Assembly (NCBI GenBank): GCA_944472155.2
Contig: OX235271.1
Span: 98,221,256 to 98,285,255, forward strand
Source of the DNA: Trichobilharzia szidati
Lineage: Eukaryota; Platyhelminthes; Trematoda; Strigeidida; Schistosomatidae
DNA length: 64,000 nt
Direction of reading: 5' to 3'
Part shown: positions 31,566-42,722 of the stretch, one piece after another
Position numbering within the stretch: position 1 is the stretch's first letter
How the letters are laid out: each line of letters starts with the position of its first letter
The notes under the pieces: model-generated
What the model was told of the DNA's origin: nothing
The model's database searches: none
What the model saw: only the letters and a program-made list of their open reading frames with translations
Position numbers and translations under genes: made by a program

Positions 31566-32289
31566 GAAATGAATACATCACATTTTTATTGATATGTTAG
31601 TTATCAGTAATTATACACAATCATTATTTTCAGTTTTACTTAAAATATTACCTAAATTGAAACGTATAGGTTTGTTCGTAAATACTGATCACAAATACAT
31701 TTGTAATAAAAGAATTTTCAAATCGAACATTACAATTGATATAAGTACAAAACTTGGGCACTGTGGTAGAGTATAACTCGTTACATTACAATGACTTGGT
31801 TATTACCTTCCTATGTAGCATAACAGTAACAGTGAATAAACTGATTGGATGTAGAAACTGTATTACTGTATAGAGAATTATACGAGATAATAACTAACTC
31901 ACCATCGAACCTCCTTTTACTAAGAATTTCATTTCTAGAAATATTTTCGCACGAACATATGCCTAGTAAACTAACGAATTTATGCAATCTGTACAAAATT
32001 CATCAAAATGGCTGTTATAAACACTTTCACTTTTATTGAATCATTTGAGTTCAAGGATGGTAATCTTCATCAAGCATTAATGTTATATATATCTCTAGTC
32101 ATTATAATATTGTGGTGTAAGTCTGAATTAATTCAACCACAGGAAAAAAATAACAATATTGTACAAAAAATCTTACACTACCAGTGATCATGTATATGTT
32201 TGTAATAGGCAGTAAGTTACTTAATATATGACGGCTGGTTAGACTGTTTAACTTTTCAACCAACAAAAGGTGGAGTGGTTACAGGATTT
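31566..32289. other. No gene; small PLE2 end remnant
   Basis: Bases 31,745-31,775 ('aaaacttgggcactgtggta') repeat the outer left end of PLE2-A; nothing follows it. The remainder has no supported feature. Confidence 0.5.
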
Positions 32290-32437
32290 CATCATGAGCT
32301 GACATTGGTTAGAGAACCATTGGAAAACCTGGGAGTACTGGACAGCTGTTTCGTCGTAGTTTGGGACTCTTCGGCAGTAAGCATCCATCGGGATTCGAAC
32401 CCAAGACCTTCTGGTTACAAGGCAGAGTGATATCTGT
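32290..32437 (-). repeat. Sm-alpha-like SINE fragment with hammerhead
   Basis: The plus strand reads 'agagaaccattggaaaacct', 'gggagtactggacagctgtt', then the reversed hammerhead (core CCGAAGA, stem II GTCCCAAACTACGAC, GAAAC, palindromic ACAGCTGT), then a B box (gggattcgaaccc). The U4 to C change and a stem II mismatch make activity unlikely. Confidence 0.8.
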
Positions 32438-33364
32438 ATCCCTATCTTTCTCGTTGGTGAGATGCAGCTTAGCATAAATCACTATAAAGACAGTTGAAGT
32501 TAGTCTGAAATCAAGTACAGAAAACTGAAGGTGACAGATGAAGGTTTCCTAACCAATATCATAACTTTTAACCCTGACACAGTCCTTGAATATACAACTG
32601 CTTCGTCCCTCAAGTAAATATTGTTTACAAACCTGAGAATCATGATCTTTACATATAGTAATTAAAAGAAATACAGTCAGTAAGTTATTTTATTTCCTGT
32701 GTACACACCCTGCATTTCTGTAATGAGAATGCTTCAGTGAAAGCTTTTAGACAACATTTTACCGTCTGAGAATTGAAACTAATTAACAGCTTGTTTGAAT
32801 CATTAAAGATAAGTGGGTGTTGTACGTGGGTAAAGATTCCCTCTAATATATGTTATCTAAATGTAATTCTAGAGAAGACCACACACTCACTGATATTTTG
32901 GAAGTCTAAACACTCTCCTCCATATCGCTATACTCACCACCATCACCACGAAATCACATAGTTGAAGTTACTGCCCACTAGTGTCATTTAGACTGTAGTC
33001 ATTGAACAGTGGACAACTTCCAGGAGTCATGTCTTTATACATCTTGAGAACACAATGTCAAACAGTTTCCCTAAATCCATTATAATAAAGGTTTCTCGTA
33101 TTTCCCAATGAATGAAAAACAAAATGATATTGTTTTTACTGACATTTCGCTATTTAGTGCCAATTTATTATAATGAATATCACATACCCAATGCCTAAAT
33201 TTTTTCAAACTGTTAAAAGTGATCCTGGTTTGGATATTTATAATTTCCCCAAATGTTTATTATGAAAACATTCGGGTTATTTACTTGTGGGACATTCTGA
33301 GGGGATACTAAGCCTATATATAATACACAGTGAAGAAATAAACCAATGCATATTAAATAACAGT
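32438..33364. other. No gene recognised
   Basis: AT-rich sequence without a supported feature. Confidence 0.5.
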
Positions 33365-33600
33365 GCGTCATTGGCACAGCGGTTAGGACGCTAGCCAACC
33401 ATGCACATGGTCCGCGGTTCGATCCCCGGCCGACGCAATCCTTTACCTCGTTAAGCCAGTAATAAAAAAGCTGGTAAATAGGAAAGGTTGGGCATGACGC
33501 TAGTAACCCCATCCTGTAAAAATAAACACTGTTACAGAAACTTCAAGCTTCTAACTTGAAGCCCTATGTTCCACTGGGAACGTTAAGGAATAATAAAAAA
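33365..33600 (+). repeat. tRNA-derived SINE, type B, well preserved
   Basis: The head 'gcgtcattggcacagcggtt' is followed by a B box (ggttcgatccccgg), 'cctttacctcgttaagccag' and 'ggttgggcatgacgctagta', ending in 'tatgttccactgggaacgtt' plus 'aaggaataataaaaa'. It is one of the best copies for comparing the tail with the LINE end. Confidence 0.9.
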
Positions 33601-34739
33601 TTAAATAACAGCCTACTTTCATTTTTTTCACCTGTATCACTCCGTTGAATTCAGAAGAAATAAACAGTCAGTAGATATTACTGCCCTCTAATTAGACAAA
33701 TGAAGACACTACAATTCACCAGTTCAAACAGTCACGCGTAGTTCCGTTATGCAGAAAAAGTCAAATATTAAAGATAGCTAAGCAGAAAAATAAGATAAAT
33801 CAATCTCCACACTTCATCAAACTATTTTCAAATGACAATTTATGTTAATGAAGCTACAGCAGAGTGGTAGTAAACAAGGCGTAACCAGAAAAGACACTCT
33901 CTGGTACACAAGATCGGAACGAGGACACTGCAGAGCAAATTATTAGACAAAATGGTACATAACAATATACTAAATGATGTTTAAGTTACAATCTCCAAGA
34001 CTCCATTTCATGTTCTAGTTACTTGCTAAACCTGTATATTACTAAGAGGGTAACTCTTCACTGTACCTGCAGTGTTGAATACTGAATAAGTCCTGCTACA
34101 GTTAACGCGAATAAAACTATATATAATACTCAAAAAGACGGAAGTATATTCACTACTTCTGCCCAAAGAAAACGATCAGTTGACGTTTGTTAAAGCTATC
34201 CAGTAGAAATTAATTGTTTCTTAAGAAATTTCACACACGAATTCCTCTTAATGAATCTGAACAAAGCAGTAACAAGAGAAGCAGCAGGATAAAGTGGATC
34301 AGAAATAATAAGTATATGTCTAGAGCTACAATTATTAAAAAATACAAGCTTTCATCCATTAAGACTTTTAGGATGTCCCAAAAGAACAGCAACCTACAAT
34401 ATAACTGGCCCACAAGTAGAATCATCAATTTAGGGAATAAACTTAGTCAAATATGGGCAGCGAAAGATAATAAAAGGGAAAGGGTAAAAAACAGTTGAGG
34501 AACTACGGAATGGAAAAATGCAAGCATGACTGCCAAGTTTCCAAATAAAAACCAAAACAATTGCAGCCCGTTCACCACTGATTCGAACCATCAGCGACAT
34601 TTTACCGTAGCTCAAGCACAGCTGCAAGTTCTCTTTGGCTAACCATGCTAACACAATTAAAGTGGCGGGGATGGCAACCGCAATACACGTCGAATCCTCT
34701 AAAGCTTGTATCCCAATACGGAGTCGATTACTGATAGAC
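33601..34739. other. No gene recognised
   Basis: Open frames on both strands near 34,214-34,740 have no domain I can name. The right part may be degraded continuation of the RTE-like fragment that follows. Confidence 0.4.
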
Positions 34740-34965
34740 AATTCGCATAGTTTGTCGGACTCCTGGTTTACTTAAATGGTAACTCAAACGGATGCTGTAT
34801 ATTCTCACGTCCAAGGGGCCAGGTTTCACAGGCATAGAACAACAGTGAGACAACTAAAGCTTTTTGAGCCCGAACTTTGACAACTGGACTACCCAGGTAG
34901 GTCTGTGTCACCCTGGCTTTCTCTCTACCGTTGGGAACTCAATCCGTCACAACCAGATATATGGA
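34740..34965 (-). pseudogene. RTE-type reverse transcriptase C-terminal fragment
   Basis: On the minus strand the segment around 34,801-34,880 encodes ALVVSLLFYACETWPLGREN, matching the SR2-like copy at 15,600-15,650 (SVRAVLLYACETWPLRAEDM). The adjoining 34,880-34,965 gives a poorly conserved 'TQTYLGSPVVKVRAQK'. No other motif survives, so the boundaries are approximate. Confidence 0.6.
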
Positions 34966-37463
34966 CTTTCCGATGACCCCTGGTAGTTAAACTATGAAGC
35001 TGGGTGAAGTAACGGGTTCCAGTCATACTTATAATATTACTTACACTTGGACATACCACAGTGCATACCGTATTCACAAAAACTGATTGGTTTGTGTAGC
35101 CTGTACACTATTACACAGCAAGACTGTTGTCTGCAATACGAAAGATTGCAGTTATCAGATTACGCAACCGTGTAGCTAAAACGCTGGTTGAAGATAGCGG
35201 TGATCGTATTTGCTGCCTCCAGCTACTCTTTGTTTAGAGGTATAGTGTTACTGATAAACTGCTCAGAGACAACTTACTCAAAGAGACAATTCTAAAAGAC
35301 AGTCATGTCCAACAAATTAAGTGCAACTGTTGTGCCAATAAATATAACTGATGGCATTCAATGATGTCTAAACGAATGACTACGGTTGAACGTCTGGTCA
35401 GAAAACCTACCATGCTCCATGGGAATTAATTCTCTATAGCCTGTGGAGCACGACAGCAACCAGTGTCGTACGTAACAGACTAAACCACGACGATTACTGC
35501 ATTGGGCTATTTTGAGACAGGCGCATGTTACACATTGGTGAGGAAACTTTACTTCTCGAGACAATTCTGACTAATATCACGTCTATGGAAAGAGCAGGAA
35601 GTTGAATTAGGTTGGTGTTATATGGTGCCTGAGTACTTTAATCTCGTTTCAGACTGCTCAAATGCGAGATGAGTTGGATACTCGTAGGAATCAAGATTCT
35701 AGTAAGATGAGAGAGTTGAAAGTTATACAGTCTTTTGCTGATTAGTAAAACCCAACTTTTTCTACAGATGTATTACAGAAGAGACCCCTAAACTAGAAAG
35801 TGGGGTAGCATCCCTCAAATTAAAACCAAATGAGTATTCGCTTTTTATTCATATAAAACTTGGATACTTCCTACTCACAGTATGAGGTTATTTGCCAAAT
35901 TCTTTCTTAAAACGCAGCCAAGAGTAGTTCGTGTCAGGATACCCGGTGCAGTCGGCAATGAAGGAATATTTTCATAAAATTAATAATAATTTAACAGACT
36001 AACAGTATGTTGAGAGAAAACCAGGTAGTTCTTCAATCCATGATCCTAATTTCTTCTCCCACCTTACACAAAACGAATTGAAGCAAACAAGACTTAAACG
36101 AGAGATCACTTCATAAACTGAAAAGATCCAATACTTAACATCAGTCAGCATGAGAACATCATTTCAGCTGGGATTAACAACATAAAGCACAGTCTACCTT
36201 GCAACACAGAGTGGAGATATCAAAAACACATGGTATAAAAGAAAACATTGTATGATAAACCAACAGGCAGAGAATACAAGCGAAAATTTGTGCTTCAAAA
36301 TAGACCATTACATGATCTTTTATAAACAAAATGACAAAAAAATTGACAAGTCTTTGAATATGTGAAAATGGAATCATTATTGCTAAAACATGACATAATA
36401 TTCTGAAGTTTTAAGAAAGACAAAAAACAGTTTAATGCAAAAATGAGACATCGACATATTTAAAAAAGATTGGACTCTGAGATTTTGGTACATAATTAAC
36501 ATCAAGATCAATGAAATATTTGGCAATTAATTCAGAAAAACGGAATGGATAAGGAAATTATTCACTTATGAAGACCCCCATCAGGGAGCCAAAATATAAC
36601 GGAAAACGGCGAAACAAATGCATGACCGATAGATATATGTTGAAAACTATGAAAACGGCCTGAGCCTAATAAATGAGCAATCCAATATCAAAGGTAAAAG
36701 TTGGGAAAACAGCTAATTGTCATGTCAAGAAATGAATGAAAGGCACGTGTGTAATCACTTGGAAAAACCAACTATAATGTCGGATTTAAGCACGTGATTG
36801 ACTCACTGAAAATAAATCAAACTTAGTACACTAGACTAAGCAAACTAGACTATAAATAAGTGATGCAATAAGAAAAAAAGAAAAAACAATAATCCGTAAT
36901 CTCAAAAATATTGCAAAAATACCGTGAAAACGATTCAGATAAAATGCTATCTAATGTTTCTAAGCCCTTGAAAAATTTCAATAAAATGTGGTTCTTCGAT
37001 GTTTTTTGAAACTGTCTCCGGACTCAATAAATGAAATATTAGTAATGATAATAATAATAATAACAATAATAAATAATAGTAATAATAATAACAATAAATA
37101 ATAATAGCAATAATAATAATAATATAATAACAATCAATATAAATATGGGAAAGGCCGAACTCACTTGAAATCAGAGTTCCCAAAATTAATAAGAAAAAGT
37201 GAATATGAATAAACAGAAAAACATACTGTAATAAAGTTGAAAAAATTATCACGAACACCCCGGAATAACCACGGGGGAAGAATGACTCTTGACTGAAGCA
37301 CGAAAGAGTTAGCTGTCCAAAACAGACAGTCATAAATACTCCTCGAAAATGTATATCATGGTGAGGTTGAGTGAAATCCAATGGTGCTACTATAGAATGG
37401 AAGAACAATATCTTGGGAAGTATATTTGTTGTCCTGTGGATATCAACCGGTCGGCAGTTGGTA
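34966..37463. other. No gene recognised; trinucleotide tract near the right end
   Basis: No coding domain was found on either strand. The long minus frame at 36,947-37,516 is low-complexity translation of the AAT tract. The right end is probably the 3' flank of the TRIM-NHL gene, but I could not identify a polyadenylation signal with confidence. Confidence 0.45.
37034..37140. repeat. AAT/AAC-rich trinucleotide repeat
   Basis: About 107 bp of imperfect (AAT)n with AAC and AGT variants, 330 bp downstream of the TRIM-NHL stop codon and possibly within its 3' untranslated region. Confidence 0.9.
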
Positions 37464-40188
37464 TTAACATATGTATAAAGTCTCCATGACCAGGACATTA
37501 TTAGAACTCCGAGCAAGTGTTACAACGTAACCCTCAGTTGTTATTTTTAAGCAGCAGGAGCGACTGACTTTTGTTTGGTTGCAGACGAATTCACTGAGTA
37601 GCTCACCTGTTCGGCTAAAAACAGCAATATGGAACCGGTTCCCATGTGAGTCTCCAACAAGCACGTCACCATGATCACTAACATCTATTCCATTTGGGAA
37701 ATCTGTAATTGATTCGCCACCTATACGACGGATAAAAGTTCCATCCTCTTGAAAAACAATAACGCAATGTGCCTAAGAAGCTTGTAAACGTAATGAGAAC
37801 ATTACCTTAAAATCACAAATGTAATACTCCTGACCATGTATTGCAACATCAGATGGTTCTCTCATGTGATTGCTACAGTCAAACCAACGGACGAGATCTC
37901 CCTCTTCTGATACAACAAAAACCGACGGTGAAACACTATCAATAGCAACAATATGACCTGAAAAGTATTAGCAAATAGAGACAAAGTACCATGTTGGTTA
38001 ATCGCTAATCCTGCAACAATATCTATGTAACGAATTGGAATACGTCGTACGAAATGTCCACTTCGACTGAACAGCTGCATACGGGAACGTTCATTACCCC
38101 TATCACAGACAACATATCTTTGACTTTGTCTTATTATTGCCACTTTGCGTGGATACCACATTAAACCATCCACCCTTCCTGATACACCAAAAAACGATAC
38201 GAATTTGCCCTGCTTCGAAAATATCTGTGCGAAAATAATTAGTAAGAGATTAGCTCACCTGAATGCGATGATTGTATGTGTCAGCAACCACTATCTCTTC
38301 ATCGAAGCCCAAACAAAACCCATGCGGAGAATTCAAGCGCCCCAATTCACAACCAAGGGCGCCCCACTTTGTTAGAATATTCATTTCTGAACAACGGGCT
38401 GATCTTATACGACTATATTCATACAGCGTTGCACTGTAATTGCCTGGGAGCTTCTGCTTCAACATTAGACTGGGGTCAACATCCAGTGGCGGCATGATAC
38501 TGTTTCCAGGTCTGAAATTCTCACTTGTAATAAAAGGCGTGCCAAAAACTGAATCAACTTGTGTTACGTTAGACAGAAACTCAGGGGGTTCCAGGTTAGG
38601 TAGTGTTACACTCAAGTCACACCAATTGCTGGAAGGACAACTTGAATTGTTAGATCTTACAATGTAGTTGTTGAGACTACCATTTGCAACACAAGTTGGA
38701 TTTGCATTATTGTCACGGATGTCTGGATGTACCGGACTACCTGGGGTCAACTGTGCAGGCAATATTTGGTCCATACATACAATAGAGTCTGTGTCGATAC
38801 GTCCGTCAGATTTGATTGTTAATTGCTTAAGATCATTTGCGACATCTTCCACGCCACTTAAGGCTGAAATGTGAGAGTTGGGTGCCGGGAATGCTTGTAG
38901 TAGTGTATCTGTGATTTGTTGCACGCTTGAATCCAATGAATTAGTGAATCCGAAAGAACCGAACTGTTGACGAACAACATCATAAACACTTGCAGTACCT
39001 GGTGTAAATAGGAATTTCGCTGAGAAATCACTGATGGCTTGCTGTTTCGACAGCTTGTCAAAACATGCAAGAACATTCTTAAAAAGTTTGCATACTTCAA
39101 TGTTGGAACACTTTCTAAGATACGTTTTGACGAATTCACATGCAAAGTCGACATGATCAATAGTTTTGTTCATGTTATTAATTTGCGACCATACTTTCAT
39201 TTCTATTTCATCATGGATCTCTCTATTTTTAAGAATACAATTCTCCTAAAAAAAGATATATATAGTTTATCTACACCTTACCTTCACCTTCTCAATCGCT
39301 GCTATCCACTGTTTACAAGTCTCCATTATAACAGTCTTATTGGTATCTCGAGATGCACTTAGCTCTGATAGTAAGCTATGCATCACATCAACTGAATCAC
39401 GAAAGTCTTTTTGTTTTAGACGACAAACGTCAATCATATCCGACAACAAAGAGTCAATGTGTGTAGGCACTAACTCCAACAGAATTGTTATATGTCCTTT
39501 GTGTTCATAATCAAAACACGCCTCACATAAGGGGATCTTTAGTCATATGACATCAAAATGTGACAACTTACATGGCACTGTAAACAGAACGAAGTCAATA
39601 TGCACTCCGGGTGAATTGTGCACATCACTGGTTTATTGTTCAGCATGTTGCGCTGCAACACATCAGAATTTAACTTCTCCTCTTCAGTTAAGTCCAATAT
39701 TTCATGGTTTGAGAAAACCTTCATAACCTAGAATTTTAGAAATTATCACCTCAACATACCTTGTGAATATCACGACACCGTTCACACAAAGTACCTGCGC
39801 AATGCATACATCGATAGAGAGCTTCGTTGCCATCTGTACACACAGAGCACTTAACTCCTTTCCCACTTAACTGTTGTGTGTCGTCGCCATCACGTGTTTG
39901 GACAATGGTCATATCATAGGCTTCGAGTGTCTTTACACTACTAGATAATGTTTCGCACTTCGGACACTTAGTAAAAGGTACGACATTATCGCTTTGCTCA
40001 AACTTCTGCAGACAATCACGGTCATATATGTGAAGACAACTCAAGATAACCGGGTTTGAGAAAGGCTTCTCGCAAATACCACAGAGCGTAGGCAGCCCTC
40101 CCGTCTCCTCGAGAGTTGAAATTTTGTTAAGTTCATCTGAAAAAATATTATCCAAACCCTCAGACGATTCACATGACTCCTCCAACAT
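37464..40188 (-). CDS. TRIM-NHL protein (Brat/Mei-P26-like), seven exons
   Basis: Exons (minus): 40188-39760, 39727-39572, 39536-39282, 39245-38259, 38224-37990, 37957-37806, 37772-37464. The introns are 32, 35, 36, 34, 32 and 33 bp, all GT...AG, and joining them keeps one frame of 840 residues. Domains: RING at about 36-78 (Cys36, 39, 51, His53, Cys59, 75, 78, with Asp56 where Cys is usual); B-box 1 at 114-142; B-box 2 at 179-210 (Cys179, His182, Cys191, 194, 199, 202, His207, 210); helical coiled-coil region about 211-345; low-complexity linker; six NHL repeats about 569-840 forming a beta-propeller. No filamin domain was seen. The C-terminus ([13 protein letters not shown] ... [13 protein letters not shown]) resembles the Brat, Mei-P26 and TRIM2/3/71 propellers, which bind RNA and repress translation in Brat. 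An in-frame TGA lies upstream of the chosen ATG. Cytoplasmic RNA regulator is inferred; ubiquitin ligase activity is possible through RING. Confidence 0.9.
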
Positions 40189-41332
40189 ATCGAGAAATAA
40201 TAATAGGCGGCAAGTTAGTCAGGAGCTCTAAGTGTACATCTACGCGTTCAAACAACAATGGACAGAAAATATATTAGCAGAATAAAATATATAGCTTAGC
40301 TTTCTCTAGACATTTTCTTCTTCACTTGATTGTTCGGTTTCATTTATTCCTCATCATATTGCTGAAATAATCATTAGGATGTGAAATTATTGAAAAAGAT
40401 TCCCTTTGTGTCTTTGTGGTTTAGGAACGCAGGTGGAGTACTATTTATGAATCTTCACTGTTTATTCTTCAAAAAACTTTCTGGACGTATCATCAACACC
40501 AATTCCGACAACAAGTTTTGGAAGTTCACAAGCCTGTAAAGAAATACATTTGAAGTATTGTTCATTCGAGCATCGCTTCCTCACATTTTATCAGTTGTTG
40601 AATTTCTTGCGGATGAGTAAACAGTGTGGCTGTTACTGATGTTGTTATATGAGACTACTACCTTTCCCACAATAAAATGGAGGACATCTTAAAATTTCCG
40701 AAAGTCTCATCTTGACAGGGCGAATTAATTATCTACTCTTCTTACTAGTTCCAGAGTGTTAACGTCTTCCTAATTACAGAGATGGCGTGTTTATATGCAA
40801 CATACATGGCATCCTGAAAATGCTTTTATCAATGAATTCAGAGGCCCTTTAAAATGACATCGAAATCCTAAATGCTTTAACTGCAACCGGGTAGCAAAGA
40901 GCTTCAAACTCTGCATGTCAACCATTCCTAGACTTAATGATTTCCAAAACGAAGGTGGTCTTGGTCCACCCACTTAGGTGACAGCTGAAGACCCACGGAC
41001 ATGGCACAACTGATTTTTATACCTTGATACCTCAGGAATTTGATCGATCGTTTGTCTCAGGTACTAACCTATCTTCATCTCCATTAATAGATCTACAAAC
41101 TCTGACACCGTCCGTAAATGGTGAATATGAGGACTGAACGCCGATAGGAACCCTAGTATAACTGACTACTTTTCTTGTGTCATCAATAGGAAAACCTCAA
41201 ATCAAACGAAAATCCGTATAACTGGTCAGTGACACCACATGTAATGTCTAAGAAATTCTTTTTGAGAGATCAAATTCAGAACCATCTCACTGATAATTAT
41301 GTTCAAGTAGAGATAAGAAAAACTGATGAATA
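40189..41332. other. Upstream flank of the TRIM-NHL gene, no gene recognised
   Basis: This should hold the promoter of the minus-strand gene. No TATA box or other element could be assigned with confidence. The short frames at 40,791-40,973 and 41,229-41,420 have no recognisable domain. Confidence 0.45.
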
Positions 41333-41399
41333 TCAACAATCACATTCAGAGAACGTATGTAATAACAGGGGGAAAGACAAGCAATCAATAAGAAGGTTG

Positions 41400-42341
41400 A
41401 AATCGGGGAACCAGAGTTGATACCGCCTATTATTAATCATTATAATCAGTATGGATTCCCAGTAGAAAATAGGGCCCAAACAACACATACCAACTTTCCG
41501 AATCTTCTTCCTGACGTTGAGTGTAAACGATTTCCAGACTGGTTTCAGTTGGTGAACGTGTATCTTGCCTCTCCGATTCTGACATGCTTTGACATCCTCA
41601 TCCGTTCCACCTGTAATTGAAACGATACTTCCTAGATAAGTCAAGGAAGTAACCTCCGTTAAATCACCCCCGTTGATGGTGATTGGTGCTGGTTGTTGTT
41701 GCTGGTGTTGGTTGGTTATCCTCACCACCTCCGTCTTATCTGTGTCCACCTGCATTGCTATCTTCGTTCCCAGCCTCTTCAGTTGGTTTGTTGGTTTTTG
41801 CCTGTAAGTCTTCGAGTTTACGTGACATTAGACATATGTCATCTGAGTAATCCAGCTCTACTTCAGTCTTGTTATCAGTGGTCCAGCGGACTCCTCTCTC
41901 CTCGTTCCCCACAGTCTGACGCATAATACAGTCCACCACAATTAGGGATATGACCGGTGATAATAGACAGCCCTGTCTTGCTCCTGCATTCACTCCAAAC
42001 GACTCGCTGAGTGTCCCGTTGTGGATCACCTGTCATGTGGCATTGTCATATAGCTGTTGAATGAGGTTAATAAATAATTGAAGTACGCCGTAGTGTTGAA
42101 GCAATTTCTAAACTACTTTTCGGTCAACGCCTTCGAAGGCCTCTTCAAAGTCGGTAAAGATGAGGTAGAGGTTTGACTGCCATTCTACGCTTTGTTCGAT
42201 GACGATGTGTGGAGTTGCAATTTGATCAGCACTTGATTTGCCTTTACTGAAACCAGCTTGTTATGGGCTGGCGGAGTTCTCTATCCAGTGCATCCTCTAT
42301 TTTCTCTAGGATGATGCGACTTAGTATTTTTCTTGGCGTGG
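41400..42341 (-). pseudogene. RTE-like endonuclease/reverse transcriptase, C-terminal half
   Basis: On the minus strand from 42,341: a frame with LSRIILEKIEDALDRELRQP, a decayed motif A region near 42,140 (Asp-Phe-Glu-Glu-Ala-Phe-Glu), then VIHNGTLSESFGVNAGARQG and CLLSP (motif B) and a degenerate catalytic box, LDYSDDICLMS near 41,860, in place of FADDI. Then MQVDTDKTEVVRITN and DLTEVTSLTYLGSIVSITGG (41,755-41,630). Protein similarity ends near 41,440, so the 3' end is missing. The other half lies beyond the LTR element at 45,453. Many stops. Confidence 0.82.
42337..42341. repeat. Target site duplication, left copy (Gypsy element)
   Basis: CGTGG immediately before the left LTR; the same five bases follow the right LTR at 45,453-45,457. 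Removing the element plus one copy rejoins the interrupted RTE-like sequence in register. Confidence 0.88.
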
Positions 42342-42698
42342 TAATACATACGTAGGTGAATCATTAATATTCATTATTTATTTCACACACTAGCATAATC
42401 ATTGATTTCACGCATCTGCGTGATTATTGATTTAAATTACTGAATTCCCAGGGTTTGTTAATATTTTTAAAATGTGACATTGATTTTTCTAATTGTATAA
42501 ATACGGAGTTGTTGTTTAACATTTTCGACTGTGGTTTGAGACAGTAAAAGCTCTCATATCAACGTCCAGTCTTCTCTTTTATTTGTCTTGCGTGCCCGGT
42601 GGTATTGTTGTTGTTGACGTGCGATTAGGACAGATTAGCCAGCGCATTAGTTAGATTCGCTCGTAGTCTACAAGGTCCTCATATTCACATACATAACA
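42342..42698 (+). repeat. Left LTR, 357 bp
   Basis: It runs from 'taatacatacgtaggtgaat' to 'cctcatattcacatacataaca' (last 22 bases, partly quoted). A TATA-like 'tgtataaatacgg' lies near 42,496 and may drive transcription. It ends in CA, although it begins with TA rather than the usual TG. Confidence 0.92.
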
Positions 42699-42700
42699 AA

Positions 42701-42722
42701 TTTGGCGACGGGTTTGCTGAAG
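42701..42722 (+). other. Probable primer binding region after the left LTR
   Basis: 'tttggcgacgggtttgctga' starts three bases after the LTR. 'TGGCGAC' starts are common at primer binding sites of Gypsy elements; I cannot assign the tRNA without a search. Confidence 0.5.

Noticed and set aside
37034..37140. CRISPR-like or satellite array
   Set aside because: Simple trinucleotide repeat without spacers; no CRISPR array anywhere in the window, as expected for a eukaryote.
36947..37516. 189-residue minus-strand frame
   Set aside because: Most of it is Ile/Tyr/Leu runs from the AAT repeat, and it overlaps the 3' end and flank of the TRIM-NHL gene in another frame.
38276..38874. Several plus-strand frames of 60-75 residues
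   Set aside because: Shadows of exon 4 of the TRIM-NHL gene.
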